A stretch of 64,000 nucleotides of DNA from Ottelia alismoides (GCA_037367405.1 JAZKJV010000386.1:1338307-1402306), one strand, 5' to 3'; positions 35,246 through 48,299 are shown, numbered from the stretch's first letter. Numbers and translations: made by a program. The notes: generated by a model from the letters alone, not told the origin.

Positions 35246-37307
35246 ACAGTCGACTTTTCATTCATTTATTTCTTCACTCTTTCATTCCTTATTCGATCGT
35301 TGCAGTATAGGCTTTTCTATACACAGTACAAGTTATGTCTTTTCTTTTCTCTTCGATCTGTGAGGACATAGATCAAGCTAAATATAGGGGCTCGTATATA
35401 CTCTTTATACACTTTAGACATAGCTCGTATTTCTATATTTTCAAAATAAATATGTCTAAAATACTATATATACATATATAATTCATTAAAATCAATTAAT
35501 AAAAAGATGTATATTATTCCACAAATTCTTTTTTATATAATGATTAATAAATCAGTTAAAAATATTTTGCAAAATGTTCAAAAATAGTTTGGAAATCTAT
35601 TTGAAAAATCTGTTAAAAACTGTTTGAAAAATATTTTGTAAAATATTTTCAACCTTTGTAAAATTAGTTTGTCTATAAAACTTCTTTTCTTTGTGTAAAA
35701 TAAAATTATTTCGAAAACCTATTTGCAAGTGGTTTTGAAAATGGTTGCAAAAATATTTTAAAATCTCTATATAATGTTTGAGAAATCTTTCCAAAACTAT
35801 TTTTAAACATTTGTAAATGCTTGTAAAAATTATTCACAAAAATTATTTTGAACTATAGTTTTCAAAATTGTCAAATATGTTTGAAGAATATATTCATCAT
35901 CCAAATAAATAAACATTTTCACCAATGTTATATATAGTTATTTGTAAAAAAACTCACACACCTCTTGTAAATTCTTTAAACCTCAATTCTTGTAAATAAC
36001 ATGATGCATTCACGTGTAAATATGTATACCTATTTTTTCTTTTAGAAAAATTGTGTTGAAAAATCCCACAAACATATGTAAAACCTTTTTCAAAAATCAA
36101 TAAAATGGTTCAAAACTAGATAATTACACCAAAAAAATATCTTCTTGCATTAGCATTTGTACTTTTTAGATTGAGTTTAATAATTGAAAATAATTGAACA
36201 TTCTAAGTAAAATTCGAAGATTGGAGCTAGGTTGGACCTTAAATCTACTTAATCAAAGGAACATTATAGGAACTGTAATTGAGATGCTTCAGATATGCTA
36301 GACTTAATTCTTTGAGACCACGAGACTTGGTTCAGTGTCATCTTGACTGCCTAAGTAGAATATTTCAAAGCACATATCTTATTGATAATGACCTAGCTTG
36401 TACACCTACACTTTTCACTTTGCTCACCTTAGTTGAAGTGGTAGAGGTATGGATTTGTTGGCATGAGACACAAGCCAATAGAAACAATATAAGTCACACA
36501 TTTGTGCTCATTGTACCCCAACCCATTCCAATGGTGATGAGGTCTAAAGAAAGAAGTTGTGGGTTGTAATAAAGCTTCGGAAGATCGATAGTCTATTAGC
36601 TCAAGAGGAAAAAGTCCATATGGAAAGGTTGCTGTATATAGTATTAAAAATGATGAAAAAATGAATAATCAAAATCTCCAAAAAAGTGGACTTGCCTTAT
36701 TGAAAATAAAGTGCCTACCATAGTGTATATATTTGTATAGTCAATAAGCAAGCTTGAGCTTCAAATTCAGATATTTGTGAGCATGCAGCTGGATGACATG
36801 GCTAAACTGCTGAAGCATCTTATGATAGGTAGCTACATTGCTTACCGTCTATTCTTCTCTCCATCTCCTCTTCTTGAGCTGGTTGTACTTGAAGTTAACG
36901 GGGAATTCCTCGCTTCTCTAGGAAAGATTTATTGGATTGGGGAATTAGGGTAATCATGTTGGAGAAGACTGACTTTTACTGCTTCAGCCGAGGAGAGCTA
37001 CATATCACACATATTGTCCAAGGTAAATTCATAGTCATAAGGGTTTGCATATGAGTTGATTTATTCTCACCCGACTATTGAGGAAACTTGAGCAGGGTTT
37101 TGTGATTCTCTGAGCCTGTTGTGTTTCAAATCTGTTTCCCAATGAGGTTCCAACCACACCTAAAATCCAAAGGTCCAACTTAAGCTCCAAACTTGGATTT
37201 TATGAATGCATGTTTGAAAGTTAAAATCACTCCAATTTCTTTCTTTTTCTTTTCTTTCTTTTTTATTTTTCTACACTAACTGTGTAAGTGTTTGCTAAAG
37301 ACTAGCA
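35246..37307 (+). other. 3' non-coding region of element X
   Basis: The sequence is AT-rich, with repeated A/T-heavy phrases (35500-36120) and a conserved segment near 36845-36960 that is the reverse of the shared 3' region of Y and Z (gagctggttgtacttgaagtt). No gene is supported; the open frame at 36279-36569 has no motif. Confidence 0.55.
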
Positions 37308-37324
37308 AAAGAAAGTATAGGGGG
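37308..37324 (+). other. Polypurine tract of element X
   Basis: AAAAGAAAGTATAGGGG directly precedes the 3' LTR start TGATGAATTTCC. It ends in the AAGTATAGGGG core seen in Y and in the hairpins. Confidence 0.85.
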
Positions 37325-40300
37325 TGATGAATTTCCATTTCATCACCTCTATTCTATCAATTTGTTCTTAAAAACCCTAGCTAAATGCATATAAATAACA
37401 TGAAATTGTACATAACATTCATTATTTATCCCATTTATTATATATAAAATGCTAAACTCATAGAATAAAGGAAAGAAAAGAAAAATAATAAAATACCAAA
37501 GGCATTTTATGACCCTAAACCCAGAGACCAAGTCAAGAATTGATTTGATTGATAAGGAATAGATTAGGGGGAGATAAGGGCCAAATATACAATAAAAATT
37601 CCATTTGTTTATTCTCCAATAAGTTTCTTTTGGAACCTATTTTATTCTTTATTATTTATACCTCAAATAAAGAAACTTTGTACATGAAAGTTGTAGATAA
37701 AAGTACGTAGAAAAATATAAAATTGATTTCACACAAAAATAGTACACAATGTACATGTTATACTCAGAATAAAAATCAAAACCTAAACTTCCCATACCCA
37801 TATCTTCTCAATAAACATTCAAAATGCATCAAAATCACTTTAATTATATATAATTTTTAATTAGCTATTTAATGAAGGTAGTTTCATTTAATTTGAAGTT
37901 AATATGCAAAAGTTAGGTTTTGAACCCCTGTTGTACAATAATCCTGAATAAAATATTCATTTTATTTATTCTTTATAATCATTATTATTTTATTTTATTA
38001 TAATTATGTAAATATCATTTGTAACAAATGTACATATTTAAATAAAACAATTTTATCAAAAAGAAGGTAAAATAAATAAGTATAATATTATATACAGATG
38101 AATTATACATATTAATACATGTATAAATAAAAGTGGAATTTATGCTTTCATTATTTCACTATTTTTTATTTTTTAATACCCTTGTAAACGATATTTATAC
38201 TCCATGAAAAATATAATAATAAAACAAAACCATTATAAACCAAAATAACCAAATAATACATCACAATACATAAATGAATATACTGCACATTCACCTACAT
38301 AATAAACACATCTATTTATTTAAGTAACATCAGAAAAATGTAATAAAAATATATTTGTTTATATTTAAATAAGTTGTAAATATATAAAATCAAAAATACA
38401 AAATAACAATAAAATATATAATGTATAGGTAAATATACCTAGAAGTATACTTGTAAATAACAACCTATAATAAAATAACTTGAAAAAATAAAGTTAATAA
38501 TAAAACACTAAATAAAATAATAAATAATTTTTTATTTTATAACCAAAATTAAATAAAATCATTTAATATTTACTATTAATTTTATAGGGAATTTTCCCTG
38601 CATTTATCTGGTTGGTAGAAGTGGACCATCAGATGCATTCTTTTGTTGACCTTGATCAACTGCCTCCCCTGACGCGTCTGCTCTGTCAGAAGTATCCAAT
38701 CCATGCTTTTCTCCCATTTTTCCCATTCGATCCATCACTCATTCTTCTTATATTTCTCATGCAAGCCCTGACCGATTGAACCCTAACCCTTGCCTAAATC
38801 GTGGATCCCTTGTACATATCGTTGATTCACTCCCAATCGTTCAATAATAAGGGTCGACCACCTATTTATAAATAAACATGCCTCCCGCGATCTCTGTTGG
38901 TCCCTTTTCCGATCTCTAAAACTCTCCATCCTCGGTCAAGATTATCACCAGGTGACGGATTGTATACCAATGAGGCTCTAGAGCAACTAACAAAGGAGGA
39001 GAAGTGCACCCAAAGCAGTGCTCCGGCCACCCCTGCTCCCTGGTGTCAAACCCTGGCATGAGCTATGCTTTTTTTATCATTTTTAGGCAGCTTTAGATCT
39101 TAGTCTTCATTTCGTGCATTTAGTTTATGTTTTAATTAGTAGATTTAACTTAGTTTTAGAGATTACCCTAACCAGAGCTCTAGAGCTCCGACCTTTGTTC
39201 CCCGACCATTTCACTCCCATTCACCACCAATAAAATATAGGGATCCTCCCCTCTGCTTCACCATATTTTTATAACCATTTGCATGCCCTGAAGAGCCCGT
39301 TTAAGGGCTAAGCGACTTGACGAAAGCTCGAGCTGCCCTTGTGCTCCTTGAGCTCCAGATCCACCACCACTGGGATCTGTTCCATTCTGAAGGCATCATC
39401 GGCCGCGTATGACACCAACGAGCATGCTTACCATTATTGTATTGAGAAGAAGGCTTGGGAGAGGAAGAATCAAGGGATCAAAGTTCAGGGAAGAGCAATT
39501 CTTCCTTGTTCTTTGTCAAGAGCAACAACCATTCGATATGGGGGAGGAGCCCCAGATTCATTCAGCGTCGTTGGATCAACCATGCCACCACTGTCTGATC
39601 CTCGTCGAGGATCTAATCTTCACCGCCCACAACCGAAGGGGTATCACACGATTTGTGCTGGTCACATGTCCAAGTAAACAATCCTCCGCCACCCAATTGC
39701 ACGTATTGGGGGGGGGTAAATTGTATATCCTACCCATGCTTTATTTTCTTTTAGTTTTAGTCCTATATATAATTTGTAGTATAAATAAATGCATATTAAT
39801 TACAATGAGACCCCTGAAGTTTTGATAATTACAATTGGGTTTAATCTAGCTCAACTCAAGTGTCGTCCCACATGAGCTGAGTATTTTACACATATGTCCT
39901 GATGGTTTTTGAAAGTTGTAAATTAGTCAATAAAATTTAAATATTATTTGTATATTTTTGTGAAATTTGCACATTTTCCCTTGACTTATATTTTAATTGC
40001 AAATATGCCTCGCAAGTTTATATATTTTTGTGGTGTATTTCATTTATTAAAAATATTATTCATGTTCAAAAAATTATGCAAAATTAGGGTTAGATGCATG
40101 TTATCATGTACTCTCACATCAAATTTTTGGATTTGCATTTTTTGCATTTTAACTATTTTCTATAAATCAAAAGAGCATGTTTTTGTCCCGATTTCATTAA
40201 AAATAATCAAAAATATAAAACTTTTTTTTGAAAAATTCCTTAAAAATATATTATTTATTTTATTATGATGTAACTCCAGAATGAAAATCCCAAAAAATAG

Positions 40301-41073
40301 AAAAAGAAAAGGAGTAAAAATTAAAAAGCACCAAAATATTATAAAAATATAAAAAATCAACAAAAACCCAAAACTATTTATTTCTATTTTTACATTTTCT
40401 TTATGTTAATATCTATCTATTAAAATTGATTTGGAGAAATTTTGATACTTTTTGCTTTTTTTAATATCCAACTTAATTCGGTTTATTTACTCAATCCCTA
40501 TTTTGGGGGATAACTTTTACTTTAAAAATACCTAAAAATTAGTAAAAATCCCCCTAAATCACAAAAATAGTAGAGAGTTATATACAACTCAAAAACATTT
40601 TATTTCATGTATTTTGATTATTTTGGTAGTATTTATAATTATATTATCTTATAATATATATAATTATATATAAGCTATAATATATATTAAAAAATAAAAA
40701 TAAGAAATTATAAAAATAAAATAAAATTATAAAATAAAAACAATTTTAAAAATTTAAAAACAAAAATCAATATAAAATACAAAATAAAAAATCCACACAA
40801 AAAGGCAAGAAGCGGAATAAGTTTTATGCATTATTGCCCAATCTACTGTTTGCTCCTGGTGTTCGACCTCTACACAAGCTTACACAATATACACACTTGT
40901 TGTAGAGTTATAATAAATTTTAACTCCACATTTTTTGATTTATATTGCTATATTCATTTGTGGGTTAATTATTGTCTGACTCACTCTTGATGAGTTTTCG
41001 CTTCAGCGACACTCCATCTTCACTATTCTTCTAGTGAGTATATTTTTAGACCCTCGTTGAGAGCGTCTCCACA
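37325..41073 (+). repeat. 3' LTR of element X
   Basis: This 3749-base uninterrupted copy runs from TGATGAATTTCCATTTCATCA to CTCCACA. It aligns with 3439-5175 plus 9326-10755 and serves as the reference for the interrupted 5' copy. A TATA box CTATTTATAAATAAA lies near 38862. The palindrome and W-box module near 38605-38660 is partly decayed. The open frames at 39339-39825 are not genes. Confidence 0.85.
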
Positions 41074-41511
41074 GATATGTAGGGTGGAAGGTCATAACAG
41101 AAGAAATAGTATACATGGGAGGGGTACCTATAATAAGTATGGTAACTATGGTGGGGAAGGTCACAATAGAAGAAAATGTCATAATAGAACTAGCATGAGT
41201 ACTTCTTTATTTCATTTTTTAAATTTCTTGAATTAAGTATTTTGTTATATGAACTTTCAATCTGATGATTTCATTTTTTTTTAAACAGACATGATCGGGC
41301 CTAGCTGATCGCTCCATTTTATGCCACCAGTGTGAGAATCGTTCACGTGTAGTTTGGGCTGGAGATGTAAGTTGGTTGCTATAAGCATTCTTTGTATACC
41401 AATTTATAATATTCTATTAATTGCTCCATTTTACTTCTGGTCGCCAGATGGCTGAGGTGTAGGAGAAGAAAGAGCACTCTATATCACGTACCATTGGACG
41501 AGCACTTGGCT

Positions 41512-41514
<3 letters not shown>

Positions 41515-41549
<35 letters not shown>
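41515..41549. repeat. (TA)n microsatellite inside the PMD coding region
   Basis: An uninterrupted TA run falls between the codons for LAPY and the segment leading to YHVTGFHIFG. Read in frame it inserts alternating Tyr and Ile. Its position replaces a short conserved PMD stretch. Confidence 0.85.
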
Positions 41550-41553
<4 letters not shown>

Positions 41554-42367
41554 AAAATTTTTTGGTATCATGTAACTGGATTTCATATCTTTGGACCAAC
41601 ACCTCATAACCACATGAATTGAGAGATGACGACCAGAGACACATACCATTCACATGCCCATGGTGAAATGACAGTTACGTTACGTTGCAAGATGTGGCGT
41701 ACATTTTAAGGTTGAAGACTGATAGGGATGTAGTGATTGGGAACACGACATCTCCCATTTGAGCAGGGCTCTACAAGAGACTCTCGATTGTTAGGTCGGA
41801 AAGGCCCATCATCGATGGGGCATGGATACATATGGAATGGTTGCTCGAACACTTCTCAGTACTCTCGACCAATGTATATGAGGCGACTATCATACAGTTC
41901 ACACTTGCCTACATTCTGGATCTTATGGGTAGTGTAAGTTTCCCTGACAAGTCGGGGAATGAGGTTTCACTGATCTACCTTACTTTGTTAGAGCATCTTG
42001 AGGCATGCAAGAGATACAATTGGGGTTCTGCTTGTCTAGACTATCTTTATAGATAGTTTTGTGTTGCATCTAGGGTCGAGGCAGTTGAGATTGATGGTCC
42101 CCTCTTACTAGTACAGATGTGGGCTTGGGAGAGGTTCCATGACATTGTGACCATCGTCCACCATCAACCCATATGGAGAGGTATCCATTTATGATTCATA
42201 TAGCACATCGAACTCGATAATACTATAAACTCAATGCATGTGGTGTGGAACTAGAGGGATGCCTTCGACTTGCAGACACATGAGTAGGTAAAAACATGTA
42301 ATACAATTTTTTATCTCTTGGTCCAAGAACTAAAATTGTAACTATGCTTACAAGTTATATAGATGTC

Positions 42368-45300
42368 TGATAACAAGCCAAGCGATAGAGGTAAAGGTAC
42401 AGAAAGAGGTCGTTGCGACCTCGATCACTCGGCTAAGGTAATCAAGAAAAATCGAACCACTAATAGCAATAAAATCAATCGAAGCGAGGAAGTGGTCCTG
42501 CTATATGTTTAACCTGGTATAGCACCCAGGGTCGAACTCAAGGAGCACGGATTGGCCGAAGGCCTACGAAGTAGTCAAAAAAATTAGAGAAAAAAGGGAA
42601 AACATTTTTTAGTGGTTTTTAATTGTTTTTAATTTTTTTGGAATTTTTAATATGTGAAGAAAATAAGAAAAGCAAAAGCGAGCACACTTCAACAAATTAT
42701 TTAATGCATCAAGAAGCAAGCAAAAATTCAGACAAAAATATTTTTATGTTTTTTATGTTTTTTAATGTTTTTGGTGAATTTTTGGAATTTTTCTGATGTG
42801 TATTTTATTTTCTAAAAATCAAACAGTAGCAAAAATGCAAGGTACTGTCCAGCCAGGCCCAAAATCCCTAGATAAAATATCTAAGGACCTCAAAAGGACC
42901 TGGAGGTATTTTTCCTGTAAACTAGGTAAAACAAGGAAAATTTGAGTACCAAAATTATTGTTTTTGGGTTTTTAATGTATTTATTAGTATTTTTATGAGT
43001 TTTTGAGGGTTTTAAGTTTTTATGGGTTTTCAGTGATGAAAAATAGCCAAAATTGGCTAGAAAATCAAAGAACACAAAATAAACAGTACCTAATTTTTAT
43101 AGAATTTGGGGGGGGGGGTTATATTTTTTTGTGATTTTTCAAGTTAAACAGTGCCAAAAATGGAGGTTTTTGAATTTTTAAAAATAGCAAACAAGATCAG
43201 AAATGTCCTCAAAAATCTACAAAAATCCTACACCATGGAAGGAGCCATGTGTCAAATTTTCGTTGGATTTGAAGGTGATTTGATATTTTATTCAAATATG
43301 ACAAGAGGGCACTATGCACAGGGACCAAAGTGCAAATACCCAAAGTTCTGGGGGTCCTGGTGCAATTAACCCAAGAAGTCACGCGCCAAGCACGTGCCTG
43401 GGGCACTCAGGGACCTATATGTAATAAAACTAAGGTTCGGGGACTAATTGGTAACCCGTACCAAAAGTCCGGGGACCTCAAATGCAAATTACCCTAAAAT
43501 AAGCGCATATGCGCAATTAAAACATTCACAGGGGCATAGATGCAAATACTCAAAAGTTTTCATTCATTTCTAAACATCCAGAACTACAGGGAACATATGA
43601 TGCAAATAACCCAAAAATACACGTGACGAAGCACGTGGCTCACACAGGCAGGGGTATAAGTGCAAATAAACTAAAGCGCAAGGTCCATTGTGCAAATTAC
43701 CCTAAAACTAAACAACGTACTGAGATATTTACAGGACTAGAACAAAATGCATAAAAGGAAGGGGGCCTAAGGATAATTTACCCCGTATTTATTATCGTCG
43801 ATGGCCGGATGTGTGACGCGTGGCTGATCTGACGATGGAGATGAATGCGCCTTAACCCTTGGGAAGCCTGGCCTGATCGAACGCCTGAGAGCCCTCCACG
43901 TGGAAATCGGACGGTGACGGTTCGCTGGAGTCTAAGCCCTCAGTGGATCAACGGAGGAGAGGCGGGCACGTGGCAGATCTGATGGACGAGGCTAGCTGGT
44001 GCCTCTCCCCCCGAGCGGACGGTCGAGATCGATCCTCGGGATGATCAGACGGTGACGGTGCGCCTAGATGGATGGATCAGATTGCACCTGGGGCGCGAAG
44101 GAAGATCCGACGGTCGGCGAGGGTCCTGGAAGAACTGGCGGCCGGCGAGCTTCGCCGGCCCACTGAGCGCACGGTGAACCTCGTCTGATGCGCCTGAGGT
44201 GCGGGGAAGCTTCGCCGTGAAGCTCCGCACCCGATGCGCTGCTCCGGTGAAGGCGGGGAACTCCGGAGAGCTCCGGCGGCGTGGAAGAACAAGAGCTGCT
44301 GTGCCCAGAAGTTTCGACCTCCAGATGAGGTCGATTGGCCGAGATACCTGCACAGGAAAGAAGCTGGGTCGAGGGCAAACTGCCTCGACCCGTCAGAGCG
44401 GGCGGAGGGTGACAGGTGAGGCGCTGTGGAGGCTCTCCGGCGAGCGGCGGAGGGCGAGAGCCGAGACCCTGCTCCGGGGCGAGCCAGGGGGAGTGAAGGG
44501 TCGGAGAAGGTGGAGAGGGGTCTGGCGGAGGTGATGGCGGTGTCGGATGATCAAGGGAGTGGACGGAGACGGCAGGTGGAGGTGGCGGAGCTACGCTACA
44601 GAAAAGCGAAAAATCCTAATTTACGCTAAATTAGAGGTTAAGGAGGTTACCTGGTGAAGGCTGTCGACTGGGCTGGAACTCAAGAAGCTCCTGGGTCATT
44701 GCCTGCAAGGGGGCGTCGTCTCCCCGAGGCTGGGCGCGCTCGCGGCGGCGCACGGCGGAGTTACCCACCGGATCAGTGGATTCCTGGGAACTCGAGCCTC
44801 GCTTCCACTCCAAAACACGCAGCTATCACTCAGGTGCTCAGGAGGAGCTCCTTGGCGACGAGCAGGGTTCCAAAGATGCGTGAATTAGGTCGCCGGTGAC
44901 GACTATAAGTATGGTGGGTGATCCGAGAAGAAGGAGGTCGGGCGAGCTACATGCGGTTCGGATCCACCAAACTCACCCCGGGCGAGGGTCCTGGATGATC
45001 GGAGTGCAATCGGAGCCCGGGGTTTGGGTCGATGGCGGTCGGGTCAGGCGGGTAAAAGATCGAGAAATCGGGTCGGTTGCCTGACCCGCGAAAGAAGAAA
45101 GGTCCGCGGGGGAAGTTGACCGGGGTCAACAAACCCCCGTGGACCAATCAGAAGCCGCCATGTATTTTATTTTTGTTTATTTATTTTAGGCTAGAAAATG
45201 ATGGAATTAGCAAAAACTTAAAACACAAAATATTTTTATTTTATTTTTTTCTATTTTTTGGTGATTTTTACTTAATTTTTAGAGATAAAAATAAGGTATT

Positions 45301-46104
45301 TTCATAGTATGTACCATATATAGGTATATATACAATATGTAGGCTTTTGATTTTTGATTTTTAATTATTATTTTTATACAATTTTATTCCCATTTTATAT
45401 TTTATTTATTTACATTATAAAATAAGGAATTAAAGGGTATTTTTATTTTGTTTTTATTATTTATATACATAGGTAAAATAAATAGATATGTACAACTATA
45501 TACATGGCATTTGTACAATATATTTTTATATTTTTAATTTTTGTAATTTTTATTTGATTTTTGTTTTGATTCTTCTTATTTTATTTATTTACAATATATA
45601 AAATAGACTATTTACAAAAATTATAAAAATTACTTTGTATATTTACAAAGCTAAATAAATATATATATCTATAGGTGTGGTTTATGTACAAGATGAACTG
45701 GGTATTTTTGATCTTTTTGATTTTTAACTTTTTATTTTGTTTTTGTCTTTTATAAATATCTGCAAGTGTTTACAACTGTATTTTTGGGTGAGGAAAATAT
45801 AATTTTATTTATTTACATAAATATTTACACAAGAGCCCCTATCTCCCTCTACTTTGGCTTTTATGCGGTCAGGCCCATGCTGAGCCCTCCCTTGGGTTAG
45901 GTTGCTCAATATTTATTCTAAATATTTCCCTCTTTTTCTTTTTAATCTTTATTCTTTTATCTTTGCACAAAAACATGCTAATTATAAGTTTTTACACAAT
46001 GCATGTTTTTGGTAATTATTTGTATTTACATATATCTTCATGCATTTGCAAAGGTTTTTGTAGCTAAAATATAAGAATAAAGAGTGATGAATGGGTATTC
46101 ATCA
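42368..46104 (-). repeat. 3' LTR of element Z (left copy)
   Basis: This 3737-base copy differs from the right copy only by scattered single bases and small indels, such as the G run near 43108 and a three-base change near 44073. Palindromic W-boxes GTTGACC-GG-GGTCAAC lie at 45115-45130, next to CCCGTGGACCAATCAG. GC-rich open frames on both strands (44045-45147) recur in the other copy and are not genes. Confidence 0.95.
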
Positions 46105-46120
46105 CCCCACTATACTTAAC
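46105..46120 (-). other. Polypurine tract of element Z
   Basis: The minus strand reads GTTAAGTATAGTGGGG directly before the LTR start TGATGAATACCC. One T interrupts the G run compared with X and Y. Confidence 0.8.
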
Positions 46121-47690
46121 TTTGCTAGTCCCTTAGCAAACACTTATTAGAAAAAGAAGTGAAAAAGAAAGAAAAAGAAAAAGAAAAAGAGGATGTACAT
46201 GGATCAAGGTTGATTATTAAACTTGCCTTTATTAAATTGGGATATGGAGCTCGATCAGATCTTTGGATTATTAATGTGTCGGAACCTTATTTGGACCTAA
46301 GCTTAAAACTCAACAGCCTTTAAGTTCCACCAATCTATGGGCAAGACTCCTCAATAAACCAGATCAGAACAAGTCTACATACACAAACTCTAATGACCAT
46401 GAATCTTTCCATGCAGTGTAAGTGATATGTGGCTCCCCACCTCAGAAGTAACAAAGAAACAACCTCCCTCAACCTGGTAACTCTAATGCCTCGGTCTAGC
46501 AACTCTTTCCTCGAGAAGCGGGGTATTCCCTTCTAAGTTCAAATGCAACCGGCTCAAGAAGAGGGGGAAGAAGTATAGACTTTTGGAAGCTTAGCCAGTG
46601 TAGCTAAGTCTCCCGCTGCAAGCTTCATGAGATGTAACATGGATACCATAAGCTTTGCTTTATTTGACTATGTACACTCCGGTGGGGTTATTAAATTTTC
46701 AATCCGACCCACCACTTTTTTGGAGTTCTTTTGCATTTTTGCATTTTTTTTCAAGGACTTCTATACAGCATATCTACATGGTGCAGCATATTTACAAGAA
46801 ATTTTCCTCTTGAGCCAGTAGACTATCCCTCTTTTGAAGCTTTATTGCAACCCACAGCTTCTGTCTTTAGCCTTCATCACCACTAGACCAAGTTGAGGCG
46901 CACTTCCTTCACTAGAAGAAGAAGAGAGGTTCCGCCTAGAAGTACTACCCTCATATGCTACCCCAAGCCAAAGGAAACTGCCTCCTCACTACCTCATCCG
47001 TGGAGAGCCATGTGTAAAGTGCAGGTGCAAGTCAAGCCATTGTCTCTAAGAGTCATGCGTGTGTTGTTAAGTGCTCTACTTAGGCTCATTAAGATGACAT
47101 ATGCTCATAGCCTAGTGGACTCAAAGAATTAAGTCCTTGTGGACCTGAAAAGCCTTAACCCTAAGTCCTATAAGGTTCCTCTTAAAGTTAAGTGGATTAA
47201 GATCTTATTCAAGCTCCATTTCTCAATTTAATTCCAGGCTTGGTTTAAATGTCAACTCTCATCCAGGAAAAACTACATACATATATGTACACAAGATGCT
47301 ATTTACAAATATTTTACAATCATGCAAAATTTTTGAAAAAATGTTTTGAAATCATGGATGAATGCTGCATGAGGTGCAAGTTTTGCAAAAAGATATTTAC
47401 AAATATTTACACAAGATTTTTGCAAACTTTTGATTTTTCAAAACATTTTGGAAAAATTTTGTACTATATACATAATTTTGATACAAAAATATGTACACAA
47501 ACTTTACACAAAAGATTTTTGAAATCATTTTTACAAAAATACTTTGTACACTTGCTATGTATGTACAAGATAAAAGAAGTTTATGTACATGAAAAATTTT
47601 TAATTTTTTGTGATTTTTAGCCATTTTATTTATTAACACACTCACACAAAGTACGAGTTATGGCTAAAGTATATATGAAATATATACACA
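46121..47690 (-). other. 3' non-coding region of element Z
   Basis: No gene is seen. The sequence matches the equivalent part of Y (15598-16990) in many blocks, including ctcttttgaagctttattgcaacccacag (near 46830). Open frames at 46627-47132 and 47249-47645 carry no motif and lie on both strands of AT-rich sequence. Confidence 0.6.
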
Positions 47691-48149
47691 CACCCCCTAT
47701 ACTTAGCTTGAACGATGTCCTCAGAGTGATCAAGAGCGATGAAGAAGATATAACTCGTGCTTAGTAAAAGGGAAGTGAAAAGGAATGGCTAAGTACAGGA
47801 ATGAATAAATGAATAGAATGAGAGGAACTCGGTGGTTTCCCCCTATACTTAGGATTAACTAATCCTAAGTATAGCAAGCTGTACATGAAGGGAAATCCGA
47901 GTGAAGAAGATACAGAATCTGCCCCCCCTATACTTAGGGTAAAATATCCCTAAGTATAGGCAGCAAAACAGGAGCAGAAAGACATGAAGAAAATCACGAA
48001 TATATACAAGAAGGAGGACATCACTCCCCCTATACTTAAGGTGAAGAACCTTAAGTATAGGCAACAAAACAGAAGTGATGAAACAGACGAATGAACAACC
48101 CGGTGTTTCCACCCCCCTATACTTAGGATGAGCAATATCCTAAGTATAG
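47691..48149 (-). repeat. Array of polypurine-tract hairpins in element Z
   Basis: Four hairpins at 47839-47874, 47922-47960, 48026-48061 and 48112-48149 each have inverted arms of CTATACTTAGG type (one is CTATACTTAAGG), with the complement of a polypurine tract attached. A fifth unit with a long loop lies at 47691-47764. The spacing is about 85-100 bases. Arms differ between units, but the two arms of each unit change together: TTAGGG pairs with CCCTAA, and TTAAGG with CCTTAA. This compensatory pattern supports a selected stem. The array starts about 150 bases after the stop of the Gag-acidic frame. Confidence 0.88.
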
Positions 48150-48299
48150 CAAAGAAAATCCTAAGCGAGTCCTGGGGTGAAAACAAAAACGGAAGAAAGA
48201 AAGATCAAAATAAGACGAAACACGTATATACAAAAGAGTACAATGTTGAGGTGCCTCTCAACAAGCGCTAGATTTTACGCCCCTAGCTGGGCGCAAGGG

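Larger units (their letters stand above)
3439..41073 (+). mobile_element. Element X: old, non-autonomous Athila-type LTR retrotransposon carrying nested insertions
   Basis: Two related LTRs in the same plus orientation lie at 3439-10755 (interrupted) and 37325-41073. A decayed tRNA-Asp primer-binding site follows the first (10758-10776), and a polypurine tract precedes the second (37308-37324). The interior, once element Y (11935-32793) is removed, is about 5.7 kb. It contains no RT or integrase, only a decayed acidic reading frame like that of element Z. The flanks AACAT (3434-3438) and GATAT (41074-41078) agree at three of five bases and differ by two transitions, compatible with a decayed target duplication. 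LTR divergence is clearly larger than in Y or Z, so X is the oldest layer. The nesting itself also requires this. Confidence 0.8.

Noticed and set aside
44045..45147. Overlapping GC-rich open frames, well conserved at 53448-54582
   Set aside because: The conservation reflects the two LTRs of element Z. Frames are open on both strands and carry no domain, as expected for GC-rich sequence.
47839..48149. Regularly spaced palindromic repeats that resemble a CRISPR array
   Set aside because: There are only a few units with variable arms, in a plant retrotransposon, and the repeats contain its polypurine tract.
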